From positions 23,650 to 87,649 of the forward strand of contig CABHOV010000100.1 in NCBI GenBank assembly GCA_902168185.1: a DNA stretch of 64,000 bases, given 5' to 3'. Source of the stretch: an uncultured Bacteroides sp. (GTDB lineage: Bacteria; Bacteroidota; Bacteroidia; Cytophagales; Cyclobacteriaceae). The translations under genes and the position numbers were made by a program. Below the pieces are notes generated by a model, which was not told where the DNA came from, did no database searches, and worked only from the letters and a program-made list of their open reading frames with translations. How positions within the stretch are numbered: position 1 is the stretch's first letter; every line of letters begins with the position of its first letter. Of the stretch, positions 37,879-47,433 are shown piece after piece.

Positions 37879-38961
37879 ATGAAGAAATTATTCATACTGG
37901 CAGCACCTGCATTGCTTTTTATTACGTGCAAACAAAAAGAAGCAGCTACACAGAGCATGGCAGCAGATTCAACAGTCATCATAGAACCAGCGTTTGCCAC
38001 GGATACCGTCGCCTATGACAGTGACGACCCTGCATTCTGGATCAATCCTTCAGATCCTTCACAGAGTCTCATCATTGGCACTGATAAGGGCGGAGATACA
38101 GGCGATGGCGCACTCTATGTTTTCGATCTGAAGGGGAAAGAGGTTCCTGGTAAAACTATCAGGAATATAAAGCGCCCTAATAATGTAGACGTTGCCTATG
38201 GCCTTGTACTCCAGAACAAAAAGACAGATATAGCAGTATGCACAGAGCGCAATACCAATTCTATCCGGGTATTTAGTCTGCCGGACATGAAGCCTATAGA
38301 TCAGGGAGGTATACCGGTTTTTGAAAATGATTCTCTCCGTGCTCCCATGGGCATAGCACTCTACACCAACCCGGCTGATGGAAAAATCTATGCTATTGTT
38401 GGCAGAAAAACAGGTCCAACGAATGGGACGTATTTATACCAGTATCTTTTACAAGATAACGGCAACGGAACAGTGAAAGGTAAACTTGTGCGCACATTCG
38501 GAAATTATAGCGGCAAGAATGAAATTGAATCCATCGCGGTCGACAATGAACTCGGCTATATATACTGCTCAGATGAAGGTGTTGGCATTCGGAAATACTA
38601 TGCGCATCCGGACAGTAGCAGTACCGAGCTAGCTCTTTTTGGAACAACCGGATTTACTGACAACCACGAAGGTATCTCCATTTACAAATTCAGCGATGGC
38701 ACGGGGTATATATTAGTATCCGATCAGCAGGCCAATCAGTTTCATATATTTCCTCGCGAAGGCCGCAGTGGTAATCCACACGACCATCCTGTCATCAAAT
38801 CTGTAAAGACCTCTACCATTGAAAGCGATGGCAGCGATGTAACGAGTATAGCGCTTCCCGGGTTTGAGCATGGATTATTTGTCGCCATGAGCGATAACAA
38901 AACATTTCAATTTTATCGTTGGGAAGATATCGCCGGACAAGAATTAAAAAAGGCTAATTAA
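37879..38961 (+). CDS. Beta-propeller phytase lipoprotein
   Basis: A 360-residue phosphatase that releases phosphate from myo-inositol hexakisphosphate, normally calcium-dependent. The N-terminus looks like a lipoprotein signal (LLFITCKQKE, Cys17; Thr at -1 is unusual). Family hallmarks are DSDDPAFWINPSDPSQS (about residue 47), IKRPNNVDVAYGL (about 95-107) and IYCSDEGVGIRKYYA. The length fits a single propeller domain. It ends the sigma-FecR-receptor-lipoprotein run and gives the locus its likely purpose. Its stop lies 13 nt from the stop of the convergent CHASE3 kinase gene, with no obvious terminator. Confidence 0.92.
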   Translation: MKKLFILAAPALLFITCKQKEAATQSMAADSTVIIEPAFATDTVAYDSDDPAFWINPSDPSQSLIIGTDKGGDTGDGALYVFDLKGKEVPGKTIRNIKRPNNVDVAYGLVLQNKKTDIAVCTERNTNSIRVFSLPDMKPIDQGGIPVFENDSLRAPMGIALYTNPADGKIYAIVGRKTGPTNGTYLYQYLLQDNGNGTVKGKLVRTFGNYSGKNEIESIAVDNELGYIYCSDEGVGIRKYYAHPDSSSTELALFGTTGFTDNHEGISIYKFSDGTGYILVSDQQANQFHIFPREGRSGNPHDHPVIKSVKTSTIESDGSDVTSIALPGFEHGLFVAMSDNKTFQFYRWEDIAGQELKKAN

Positions 38962-38974
38962 GATATAGTATAAA

Positions 38975-40369
38975 TCAACTCACGGGAAAGTATAGCGTGA
39001 ATTCAGCGCCTTCGTTTATTTTCCCGTGGGCTGTTACAAACCCGAGGTGATTGGTCATAATCCTCTTTACGATTGTCAGTCCGATGCCTTTACCTTTATA
39101 TACAGTCTCCTGAGCATGCAAGCGCTGAAACAGGTTAAATACTTTTCCGGCAAACTCATCATCAAAGCCTATACCGTTATCTCTGATAATTACTTTCATA
39201 TACCGTTGATGGCCGTGCTTGATCTTGAATTTCTCTGCCATCTCTTCCGCGGTGGCATCCTGGGTAAGAATAAAAATTACCGGGGCTACATTATCGCGCG
39301 AAAATTTTACGGCATTGTCAATCAATGCATGAAAAAGTAAGCTTAACTGATTATAGTATCCCGTAATCACAGGCAACTTCAAGTCAATGGAAAGCTGAGC
39401 GTCCTTGGCAGCAAATGCGTCTTTAAAATTATACTGCACCTCTTCAACAACTTCTTTCAACGATACCTTTTGTGGTTCTTCTTTTATTCCGGCAAGCCGT
39501 GTAAAACTCATCAGGTCATCCACCAATCCATGCATACGCGTAGCCGAGAGTTGCAAGCGCTCCACCAAGCGTTGAGCCTCTGCTGGTATAGCGGGAGTAT
39601 ATTTCACTTTCAGCATATCGCTGAACGTCATGATTTTTCGCAACGGCTCCTGCAGATCATGCGAAGCCGCAAATGTAATTTGTTCCAGCTCTGCATTTGC
39701 CTGATTGAGTTCAGTGATCTTCAACTCAAGATCACGCTGATACCGGAATCTCCTGGACAGTTCACGAATGATGAGTAAAAAAGTAATGATGAATACCACG
39801 AAGGAAAATATAAAGATCACAACGGAGTAGTTAGACGAAGATGTACCATAGGTATCTTTGATCTTTCTTCGCATTACCAGCAAACGATGTTCTTCCTTTT
39901 CCATCCTGGAAAGTATAGCAGCACAATTTTCCATCGCTTCCCTTCCTTCTATCAATCGCTTTTTAAACAACGCACGATCTAGTGTATGCAGAGTCATCGC
40001 CTCTTCCAGAATATCCAATCGTCTTGATATAAGATAATTCAGGTTGCCAAGATTTTTCTGTTGCGTAGGATTGTCACTTGTCAGTTGCAACAATCGTTTA
40101 AAGGAAAGCTTTATACTATTAATCTTTTTGTCAGACGATTTTAGAAAAACACTGTCGCCTGTGAGCAGAAACCCACGCTGACTACTTTCAATTTCTTTAA
40201 AATAATTTTCAAAATTTCTGATCTCATGAAGAACTTCATGCGTGTGTTCAATCCAGGTGATTGAATAATTGTAGCGTAATAAACGGGTGTAAAAATTGAA
40301 GCCAATGCCCAGCAAAATGACAAGTGATATGAAAAAAGCCACATATGTGATTGCTACCGACTTGCGCAT
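38975..40369 (-). CDS. CHASE3-domain sensor histidine kinase
   Basis: A 464-residue membrane kinase. One helix at about 8-26, a periplasmic CHASE3 domain (ENYFKEIESSQRGFLLTGD is its signature), a second helix at about 175-200, a short coiled coil, then HisKA with the phospho-accepting His in ASHDLQEPLRKIMTFSDML and a HATPase domain (NAVKFSRDN, DNGIGFDDEF, KGKGIGLTIVKRI). It is divergent from rpoN and has no receiver domain or adjacent dedicated regulator; the ligand is unknown. Confidence 0.93.
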   Translation of the reverse strand: MRKSVAITYVAFFISLVILLGIGFNFYTRLLRYNYSITWIEHTHEVLHEIRNFENYFKEIESSQRGFLLTGDSVFLKSSDKKINSIKLSFKRLLQLTSDNPTQQKNLGNLNYLISRRLDILEEAMTLHTLDRALFKKRLIEGREAMENCAAILSRMEKEEHRLLVMRRKIKDTYGTSSSNYSVVIFIFSFVVFIITFLLIIRELSRRFRYQRDLELKITELNQANAELEQITFAASHDLQEPLRKIMTFSDMLKVKYTPAIPAEAQRLVERLQLSATRMHGLVDDLMSFTRLAGIKEEPQKVSLKEVVEEVQYNFKDAFAAKDAQLSIDLKLPVITGYYNQLSLLFHALIDNAVKFSRDNVAPVIFILTQDATAEEMAEKFKIKHGHQRYMKVIIRDNGIGFDDEFAGKVFNLFQRLHAQETVYKGKGIGLTIVKRIMTNHLGFVTAHGKINEGAEFTLYFPVS

Positions 40370-40502
40370 AGAATAGATAAATTTCTACAAATCGAGTAAT
40401 AATTTCCACAATGCCACACTCTGATGCTTGCTTATCGTTGTCATAGGAATTATATTTATTTGATTATCAATTCATTAAAAAAAATTCTGAGTGGTTAAAA
40501 GT

Positions 40503-40519
40503 TTGGTTTTAGGGTTGCA
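40503..40519 (+). promoter_or_regulatory. Sigma-54-like -24/-12 element before rpoN
   Basis: TTGG then 8 nt then TTGCA, i.e. GG and GC separated by exactly 10 nt, as in the sigma-54 consensus. Predicted initiation (about 12 nt after the GC, near 40530) leaves a leader of some 22 nt before the ATG at 40552. The weaker alternative is a one-mismatch -7 box (TAGGGTTG) at 40510. The -24 half lacks the CAC of the strongest sites. Confidence 0.45.
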
Positions 40520-40551
40520 TGTACTTCCGGGTATTTAAACCCGAACCAGCT

Positions 40552-41961
40552 ATGTTACGTCAGAATTTAACGCAGAAGCAACAGCTAAAGATAAATCCTC
40601 AGCAGCTTCAAATGCTCGAGCTCTTTCACTTAACAAGCTTACAACTTGAGCAACGAATTAAAAACGAATTAGAGGAAAATCCAATCATCGAAGAGAAAGA
40701 GACCGATGAAATTGATACTACGAATAGCAAGGAAGAGGTTCAGGAGTATCAGGATTGGGAGGAGTATGGATACGATGATATACCAGACTATAAAACGGAG
40801 AACAAACAATATTATCAGCAGGATGATATGCCTGATAAACCTATCGTTGCGTCACGCGACTTCAAGGTAGATTTAGAAGAGCAATTATCGGCTATAAAAC
40901 TTTCCGAAACAGATCAGGCGTTCGCGCAATTCATAATCGGAAATCTAAATGAAAAAGGTTTTCTGGAAACTCCTCTTGAAACATTAGCTGAAGATTTTTC
41001 TTTGAAAACCATGCAGTGGATTGAAGGCGAAGACGCTGAAAAATTACTTCACGTCATTCAACGTTTTGAGCCTGCAGGTGTAGGTTCGCGTGATATACGC
41101 GAGTGCATGATGTTGCAATTGAAACGGATGAATACAAAATGTCCGGATGTGAAAGCAGCACTTGTTATACTTGAAAAATATTATGATGATCTCAAAGCAC
41201 GCAATTTCGAAAAGATTGAAAATGCTTTACAGATCGATGAAGAAGAACTAAGGATGGTGCTTGAGATGATGGGTTCGCTCAACCTCAATCCGGTAGGAAG
41301 CACTGAAGAGAGAAGTTCAGCCGATACAATCATCCCAGATTTCTTTATTACCCATCGTGAAGATGGTATGGAAGTAGGCCTTACAAATCAACGCTCGGCA
41401 AACCTGGTTATCAGCAACCGTATGAAGGCCATGGTGCAGCAAGCAGAGAAAGGCAAAGACACACGAGCGTTCCAATATTTAAAAAGCAAACTTAGCTCAG
41501 CAGAATGGTTTGTGAATGCAATTCGCCAGCGCGAAACGACTATGTTGAATGTTATCAATGCCATTGTCCAATATCAGTTTGACTATTTTCAGGATGGCGA
41601 TAAGTCGCAGTTGAGGCCGATGATCCTGAAGAATATAGCAGAGATGGCCGGAGTAGATATATCCACGGTGTCTCGCATTACTTGTAACAAATACGTTCAG
41701 ACTCCCTTTGGAACGATTTTATTAAAGAGTTTATTTAGCGAAGGTATTGAAAACAAAAGTGGCGCGGTGATCAGCAACAAGGTCATCCAAAAAGAGATTG
41801 AAGAAGTTATCAAGCGTGAAGATAAAAAGTCACCCTATTCCGATCAGCAGTTGGCTTCATTACTGGCTACACGAGGATTTAATATCGCGAGAAGAACTGT
41901 TACCAAATACCGGGAGCATCTCCAAATACCCGTTGCACAGATGAGAGCTTTCTGGGCTTAA
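40552..41961 (+). CDS. rpoN: RNA polymerase sigma-54 factor
   Basis: The alternative sigma factor that needs AAA+ activators. With the ATG at 40552 it has 469 residues. The N-terminal region I (MLRQNLTQKQQLKINPQQLQ) is typical; an acidic region follows (about 40-90); then the core-binding part and the C-terminal HTH and RpoN box (SDQQLASLLATRGFNIARRTVTKYRE). The ATG at 40519 would add 11 residues that do not resemble the family and lies before the predicted initiation site. Its activator gene follows 42 nt later. Confidence 0.96.
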   Translation: MLRQNLTQKQQLKINPQQLQMLELFHLTSLQLEQRIKNELEENPIIEEKETDEIDTTNSKEEVQEYQDWEEYGYDDIPDYKTENKQYYQQDDMPDKPIVASRDFKVDLEEQLSAIKLSETDQAFAQFIIGNLNEKGFLETPLETLAEDFSLKTMQWIEGEDAEKLLHVIQRFEPAGVGSRDIRECMMLQLKRMNTKCPDVKAALVILEKYYDDLKARNFEKIENALQIDEEELRMVLEMMGSLNLNPVGSTEERSSADTIIPDFFITHREDGMEVGLTNQRSANLVISNRMKAMVQQAEKGKDTRAFQYLKSKLSSAEWFVNAIRQRETTMLNVINAIVQYQFDYFQDGDKSQLRPMILKNIAEMAGVDISTVSRITCNKYVQTPFGTILLKSLFSEGIENKSGAVISNKVIQKEIEEVIKREDKKSPYSDQQLASLLATRGFNIARRTVTKYREHLQIPVAQMRAFWA

Positions 41962-42003
41962 TTTTTTTAAGTAATTATAGTAGTAGTTATTTTTAAAAAA
42001 GAT

Positions 42004-43509
42004 ATGGCTGAAAAAATTTTAATCATTGATGATGATAAGGACATGTGCCTTGTTTTAAAGCGTTTCCTATCCAAACATGGCTTTGAAGCAATTGAAGCGA
42101 ATAGTGGTAAAAAAGCGTTGGAGATTTTAGAGAGCACCGACCCGGATTTAATACTTTGCGATTTTAAGCTGGAAGACATGGATGGTACTACCATCCTTAA
42201 AAATATTAAGGAAAAGCTTCCAACGGTTCCTGTAATAATCATTACAGGCTATAGCAATATTAAAACGGCTGTTGAGGTAATGAGACTTGGTGCGATTGAT
42301 TACGTTACAAAACCACTGTTGCCCGATGAAATTTTAGTTACCATCAAGCGTGCACTCAAGGAGCCCGCAGCGATTGTAACACACGTTTCCTCCGGTAACA
42401 ATGAAAGTAATAATGATACGAAGGCGTTATCATTCTCTAAAAAACACGAAAACGGGCAAACCTATATCTTCGGTAATAGCCCTGACTTCAAAAACATTTT
42501 AAATCAGATTGACCTGGTTGGCCCTACCAACTATAGCGTTATCATTTACGGCGAAAGCGGAAGTGGTAAAGAAGCTATAGCACAAGAGATACACAAGCGC
42601 AGCAAGCGTGCTGACAAGCCATTTATAGCTATAGATTGTGGTGCCCTATCAAAAGAACTTGCCGGCAGTGAATTGTTTGGTCACGAAAAAGGATCATTCA
42701 CCGGTGCTGTTGGTCAAAAGATAGGAAGCTTCGAACTGGCAAACGGTGGAACTATTCTGCTTGATGAAATTGCCAACTTGCCGTATGATGTACAGGTTTC
42801 ATTACTGCGTGTTACGCAAGAGAGAAAAATGAAACGTGTGGGGGGAACGAAAGATATAGAACTCGATGTACGCATCATTGTAGCGAGTAATGAAAAACTT
42901 TGGGATGCTGCCCGTAATGGAAAGTTCCGCGAAGATTTATACCACCGCTTCAATGAATTCCAGATCAATGTGCCACCGTTGCGTGAACGCAAAAACGATG
43001 TCATGATCTTCGCCAATCACTTCCTGAATATAACCAACCAGGAGCTTGGCAAAAATGTAAAAGGATTTACTCCCGAAGTAGAAACCATTTTCCAGAATTA
43101 CGTATGGCATGGCAACCTTCGCGAATTGAAAAATGTTATCAAACGTGCTACACTTTTAAGTGACGGAGATATCATCGATGTGAAGAGCATTCCGTTCGAA
43201 GTATCGAATTATACAAAACTGCAATTCGATGCAGGAGCAGAACAGCAAATTCCTGTAATGTCTTCTTCCTATGGATTGGATTCCGGATTACCACCAACAC
43301 CAACGTATACCCGTCCCGTTATAAAAGAAACAGGGCTGAAAGGTGCCGGTATAGATGCGGAATATGAAATTATACTGGAGGCATTAAAGCGCGTTAACTT
43401 TAATAAGAGTAAAGCCGCTAAGCTTTTAAAAATCGATCGTAAAACACTATATAATAAAATCAAGCAGTATAAGGAACTTAATAATATTGAGTTCCAGCAA
43501 GAAGTATGA
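42004..43509 (+). CDS. NtrC-family sigma-54 response regulator
   Basis: A 501-residue activator. Receiver domain 1-125 with phospho-acceptor Asp53 (LILCDFKLEDMDG); AAA+ domain from about 150 with Walker A GESGSGKE (183-190), the sigma-54 contact loop as GSFTGA (230-235, Ser for Ala relative to GAFTGA) and Walker B GGTILLDEI; and a Fis-type helix-turn-helix at the C-terminus (KSKAAKLLKIDRKTLYNKIK). It follows rpoN and overlaps the next kinase gene by 4 nt, so that kinase is its probable partner. Confidence 0.95.
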   Translation: MAEKILIIDDDKDMCLVLKRFLSKHGFEAIEANSGKKALEILESTDPDLILCDFKLEDMDGTTILKNIKEKLPTVPVIIITGYSNIKTAVEVMRLGAIDYVTKPLLPDEILVTIKRALKEPAAIVTHVSSGNNESNNDTKALSFSKKHENGQTYIFGNSPDFKNILNQIDLVGPTNYSVIIYGESGSGKEAIAQEIHKRSKRADKPFIAIDCGALSKELAGSELFGHEKGSFTGAVGQKIGSFELANGGTILLDEIANLPYDVQVSLLRVTQERKMKRVGGTKDIELDVRIIVASNEKLWDAARNGKFREDLYHRFNEFQINVPPLRERKNDVMIFANHFLNITNQELGKNVKGFTPEVETIFQNYVWHGNLRELKNVIKRATLLSDGDIIDVKSIPFEVSNYTKLQFDAGAEQQIPVMSSSYGLDSGLPPTPTYTRPVIKETGLKGAGIDAEYEIILEALKRVNFNKSKAAKLLKIDRKTLYNKIKQYKELNNIEFQQEV

Positions 43510-45074
43510 GTGAATACATCCACTACTTGAAAATGCTGTTCGACTCGGGTGAAAACCGGGATACATTTGACGAAAAAATAGCAGACTTCTTTCCCGCGAT
43601 TATTTATGTTTATGATGTTAGTAACAAACGCTTAAAGTTTGTTAACAAACGTATATCTGATTTCCTGGGATTCTCTTATGACGAGATCCGGGAAGGCGAC
43701 TTGAGCAAGATCATTTTTAAAGATGATCTTGATCTCGTTCAGACTGAACTCCAAAAATTTTACGCACTCCAGAACAACGATTCTTATTCGTATAAATGCA
43801 GGCTAAACCATAAGCAAGGTCATTGGCGTTACTTCCGAACATTGGGTTCGGTACTACGCAGAAATGAAAACGGTGATGCCGCTTCACTCTTGTTCATAGC
43901 AGAAGATATTACAGAACTTCAAAAAAGTGAAGAAGAGACAAAGGCTATTCGCGAACTGTTTGACGAAACTGAAGAACTGTTACAATTGGGTAGCTGGACC
44001 TATACTATATCTGAGAAAAAGATGCAGTGGTCTAAAGGTATATATAAGTTGTTTGAATTTGATCGTGAAGAGCTGCCCACAGTCTCTTATGATTTTTACA
44101 TGAGCCTGGTTTCGCATGATGATGTTGATGGTTTTGAAAAAGCCATGCAAAACGCCTATGATACGAAGTCAGAATTCGAATGTGAATACCAGGTAAAAAC
44201 AAAGCACGACACCAGCAAGATCGTATCGACCAAGGCTAAAGTTGTTACCGATACAAACGGAACACCGTTGAAAATGATCGGTATAACGCGGGATGTCACA
44301 ACGGTTAGAAATTTCGAACGGGATCGTGAACGAAGTATTCGCGAACTAAATCGTTCGAACAAAGAGCTTGAAGAGTTTGCATATGTAGCTTCACACGATT
44401 TACAGGAACCACTTCGCAAAATCTCAACCTTCAGTGAGCGCCTCAAAGGTATATTATCGTCTGAGTTGAAAGCTGATGGACTGCTATACCTGGAACGCAT
44501 CATGGCTTCTGCCGAAAATATGCGTATCCTGATTGACAACCTTCTGGATTTTTCTCGTACTACACGCAGTTCACATATTTACGAACAAGTAAATCTGAAT
44601 GATGTTATCGCTGCTGTTAAATCCGATCTTGAATTAAAAATTGAAGAGACGAATGCTAAAATTATAACGTACTCGTTGCCACAAGTGGAAGCAGTGCGGT
44701 CAGAAATAAAACAACTTTTTAATAATCTCATTGGTAACGCTATCAAATTCAGAAAGCAAACACTCCACCCGGTTATTAAAATCAATAGTGTTAGAATTAC
44801 AAAACAAGACAAGGAGCTATACCACCTTCCTGCTGACAAGGATTTTTTTAAGATCCAGGTGCAGGATAATGGAATTGGTTTTGAAGAAGAATATTCCGAA
44901 AGAATTTTTCAGATCTTTCAACGTCTTCACGGAAAGTCAGAGTATCCCGGCTCAGGAATCGGGCTGGCGATCTGCAAAAAAATTGTCGATAATCATAGCG
45001 GAGTGATGTACGCTGAAAGCAAACCGGAAGCAGGTGCCTGCTTCTTTATTATTTTGCCGGAGAAACAATCTTGA
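43506..45074 (+). CDS. PAS-domain sensor histidine kinase
   Basis: A 522-residue cytosolic kinase with no membrane helix. Two PAS regions (about 25-140 and 155-260), a coiled linker, HisKA with His297 in ASHDLQEPLRKISTF, and a HATPase domain (NLIGNAIKFRKQ, DNGIGFEEEY, PGSGIGLAICKKI). It starts inside the stop of the NtrC-type regulator (ATGA overlap) and is followed 5 nt later by the receiver-PAS-kinase gene. A soluble sensor of an internal signal (redox, energy) is inferred. Confidence 0.94.
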   Translation: MSEYIHYLKMLFDSGENRDTFDEKIADFFPAIIYVYDVSNKRLKFVNKRISDFLGFSYDEIREGDLSKIIFKDDLDLVQTELQKFYALQNNDSYSYKCRLNHKQGHWRYFRTLGSVLRRNENGDAASLLFIAEDITELQKSEEETKAIRELFDETEELLQLGSWTYTISEKKMQWSKGIYKLFEFDREELPTVSYDFYMSLVSHDDVDGFEKAMQNAYDTKSEFECEYQVKTKHDTSKIVSTKAKVVTDTNGTPLKMIGITRDVTTVRNFERDRERSIRELNRSNKELEEFAYVASHDLQEPLRKISTFSERLKGILSSELKADGLLYLERIMASAENMRILIDNLLDFSRTTRSSHIYEQVNLNDVIAAVKSDLELKIEETNAKIITYSLPQVEAVRSEIKQLFNNLIGNAIKFRKQTLHPVIKINSVRITKQDKELYHLPADKDFFKIQVQDNGIGFEEEYSERIFQIFQRLHGKSEYPGSGIGLAICKKIVDNHSGVMYAESKPEAGACFFIILPEKQS

Positions 45075-45079
45075 ATTAC

Positions 45080-46510
45080 ATGTCACAAGCCACACGTATT
45101 TTAATTGTTGATGATGATGAAGATGATTTTCTCATCACGAGTGACTATATAAAAAGTATTGACAGCGCTGCTTTTAAAATTGACTGGTGCTCCACCTACG
45201 CAAAAGCTGTGGACCACATTCGAATTTCAGAGCATGATATATACCTGGTTGATTACCGCCTTGGAGTGAAAACCGGGCTGGACTTATTGAAGGAAGCAGT
45301 TCGCCTGAATTGTGAACAGCCTATCATTCTGCTTACTGGTAAGGGAAACCAGGCTGTAGATAAAGAAGCCATGCAAGTGGGCGCTGTGGATTACCTTATA
45401 AAATCAGAGCTTAACACCGAGAAACTTGAACGAAGCATTCGCTACTCGCTGGAGCGTTCTGCATCGCTTAAAGCACTGCGTGCAAATGAAAGAAAATACC
45501 GCAGCATTTTTGAACGATCCAAAGACGCTGTTTTCATAACGGATGAAGCGTTACGGTTCAAAAACATTAATAGCGCTACTGCTGAGTTATTAGGATATAC
45601 CACAGAAGAACTATCTCTTCTCTCGCTATACGAACTTATCACAGAAGGTAAAGATCGTGTCTCACAAAGTCTGGAGCAGACCAAAGAGATCGATGATGCG
45701 GAAATTATACTCATCAATAAACAAGGAGAGAAAAAGATATGTATACTCTCTGCTACATTAGAGATTGATAACACCGGGGCACCGTATGTTCAAGGTATAA
45801 TTCACGACATAACAAATTTGAAGCGTGCTGAAAAGGCAGCATTACAAGCAGAGAAACTGGCTGCTACCGGCCGACTTGTACGAACGCTCGCACATGAAGT
45901 ACGCAACCCGCTAAACAATATACAGATGTCTGTAGAGCAATTGATCACTTCAAATAAATCAGAAGATGATGCATTGTTCCTGGAGATCATTCAGCGGAAC
46001 TCAAAAAGGATAAACGATCTGATCACAGAACTTCTTAATTCAGCACGCCCTACAGAACTTGTATTCAAAAAAGCTATACTTCAAGGTGTACTGGATGATA
46101 GTATCAGTGCCGCGCTTGATCGCATTACGTTACAGCATATTAATATGCGCGTGCGTTACCCGGAGACACCATGCTATATTCAGGCTGACAATAGTAAATT
46201 AAAAATTGCCTTCTTGAATATTATTATCAATGCAGTGGAAGCCATGAAGGACATGCAGGGAGAACTCACCATTGCTATAAATCCTACCGCAGGAGCTTAC
46301 GTGGTAGAAATTATCGACAATGGATGTGGTATTTCCTCAGAGAATATCTCTAAACTTTTTGAACCATACTTTACTTCCAAACGTAACGGCATGGGACTTG
46401 GCCTGGCAGCGACCCTTAACATCCTGCAGGCGCATAAGGCACATATAGATGTTAAGTCTAAAGAGAACATGGGAACTACGTTTTTGATTTCGTTTCCCTC
46501 TATAGGATAA
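45080..46510 (+). CDS. Receiver-PAS-histidine kinase hybrid
   Basis: A 476-residue protein with the receiver first (Asp58 in DIYLVDYRLG), then PAS (about 137-245), HisKA (LVRTLAHEVRNPLNNIQMS) and HATPase (NIIINAVEAMKDM, DNGCGISSENI, NGMGLGLAATLNI). The HEVRNPLNNI type is the NtrB-like class, fitting control of a sigma-54 activator. The receiver at the N-terminus suggests it is tuned by phosphate from another kinase, perhaps the one encoded just upstream. A TTG at 45071 overlapping the upstream stop is possible, but the ATG is preferred. No helix is predicted, so it is cytosolic. Confidence 0.93.
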   Translation: MSQATRILIVDDDEDDFLITSDYIKSIDSAAFKIDWCSTYAKAVDHIRISEHDIYLVDYRLGVKTGLDLLKEAVRLNCEQPIILLTGKGNQAVDKEAMQVGAVDYLIKSELNTEKLERSIRYSLERSASLKALRANERKYRSIFERSKDAVFITDEALRFKNINSATAELLGYTTEELSLLSLYELITEGKDRVSQSLEQTKEIDDAEIILINKQGEKKICILSATLEIDNTGAPYVQGIIHDITNLKRAEKAALQAEKLAATGRLVRTLAHEVRNPLNNIQMSVEQLITSNKSEDDALFLEIIQRNSKRINDLITELLNSARPTELVFKKAILQGVLDDSISAALDRITLQHINMRVRYPETPCYIQADNSKLKIAFLNIIINAVEAMKDMQGELTIAINPTAGAYVVEIIDNGCGISSENISKLFEPYFTSKRNGMGLGLAATLNILQAHKAHIDVKSKENMGTTFLISFPSIG

Positions 46511-46528
46511 CAGATGTGAGATATATAG

Positions 46529-46570
46529 TAGTATAGCGATAAAAGCTCAATCGTTCTTGTCGCTATACTA
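46529..46570. terminator. Hairpin between convergent genes
   Basis: TAGTATAGCGA (46529-46539) pairs with its complement at 46560-46570 around a 20-nt loop. It lies between the kinase stop and the PNPOx-family stop. No long T-run is present, so the strength is uncertain. Confidence 0.5.
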
Positions 46571-46583
46571 TGTTATTTAATTT

Positions 46584-47099
46584 CTACTTTTTTCCGAATT
46601 TCAGTTTTCCCACTTCGCCTTCGTCATACCGATCGCCCGTTGCGATAGACTTTACCATATTGAAAAAGGTTACCATTTTATTTGAGGCGCTATTCCAGTA
46701 GTGTGCTTCCTGTACATTTACTTTTATCAGGCAAAGCTTAGGATCATCCACTCCATCCGGAAACCATGCCTTAACAAGAGGCGTCCATAGTTCTTTCATT
46801 TTCGCCTTATCAACTACAACTGTACTCACCCCATTTATATGTACATATACATTCTTACCAGGATGAGAATAGGCAAGCGCTACAGAATTATCTTGTGAAG
46901 CTTCATGAATTTTTTCTGAAAACTCATTGGTAAAGAACCAAACGTTGCCTTCATCATCAGTGTCCACAGTAGCCATAGGCCTGCTCATCACTTTACCGTT
47001 ATCATCTGTTGTTATGAACATACAGATGTTTACATCCTGCAACAGATCTTTCAATTTATCTATTGCTTCACTTCTGTTTTCAATAATTTCAAATTCCAT
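46584..47099 (-). CDS. Pyridoxamine 5'-phosphate oxidase family (general stress) protein
   Basis: A 171-residue split-barrel flavin-binding protein of the general stress protein 26 type: ICMFITTDDNGKVMSRPMATVDTDDEGNVWFFT and the later VALAYSHPGKNVYVHING are characteristic. It likely binds FMN or F420-like flavin; a substrate is not known. It opens a neighbourhood of stress-type genes and is followed at its 5' side, same strand, by a small disordered protein gene. Confidence 0.88.
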   Translation of the reverse strand: MEFEIIENRSEAIDKLKDLLQDVNICMFITTDDNGKVMSRPMATVDTDDEGNVWFFTNEFSEKIHEASQDNSVALAYSHPGKNVYVHINGVSTVVVDKAKMKELWTPLVKAWFPDGVDDPKLCLIKVNVQEAHYWNSASNKMVTFFNMVKSIATGDRYDEGEVGKLKFGKK

Positions 47100-47151
47100 A
47101 GTATAGTTTGTTACTGATCGATATGTTTGGAATTATATATATAGCACTGAA

Positions 47152-47433
47152 TTACTTATCGCGTTGATCTGTTATTTCATCTTGCGAATGCTCCGGATTG
47201 TTAACAATGTTCTTTTGTTCATCCGCATTTACACGCGGCTGGCGTTCCCATTCCTTTGTTTGTGCAACCGTCTCTTGGCGTTCACTTGATGCATTTTGTT
47301 CTGGTCCTGCTGAGACTTCTGCGTCTGTTGCGGGCTTCTCACGCTTTTCACTGGTTACAGGACGCTCTGGTGAATTTACCGGTGCGGTCTTTTTATTCGC
47401 AGAGCGTTTATGTTGTTTTGCATGCTTTTCCAT
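47152..47433 (-). CDS. Small disordered hydrophilic protein
   Basis: A 93-residue protein made almost only of Lys, Glu, Gln, Asn, Pro, Ser and Thr with no hydrophobic core, so intrinsically disordered. Such proteins are common beside stress genes and may protect against drying, but no family is recognised. Low complexity makes the coding call less sure; it is supported by an intact frame and its fit between neighbours. Confidence 0.5.
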   Translation of the reverse strand: MEKHAKQHKRSANKKTAPVNSPERPVTSEKREKPATDAEVSAGPEQNASSERQETVAQTKEWERQPRVNADEQKNIVNNPEHSQDEITDQRDK

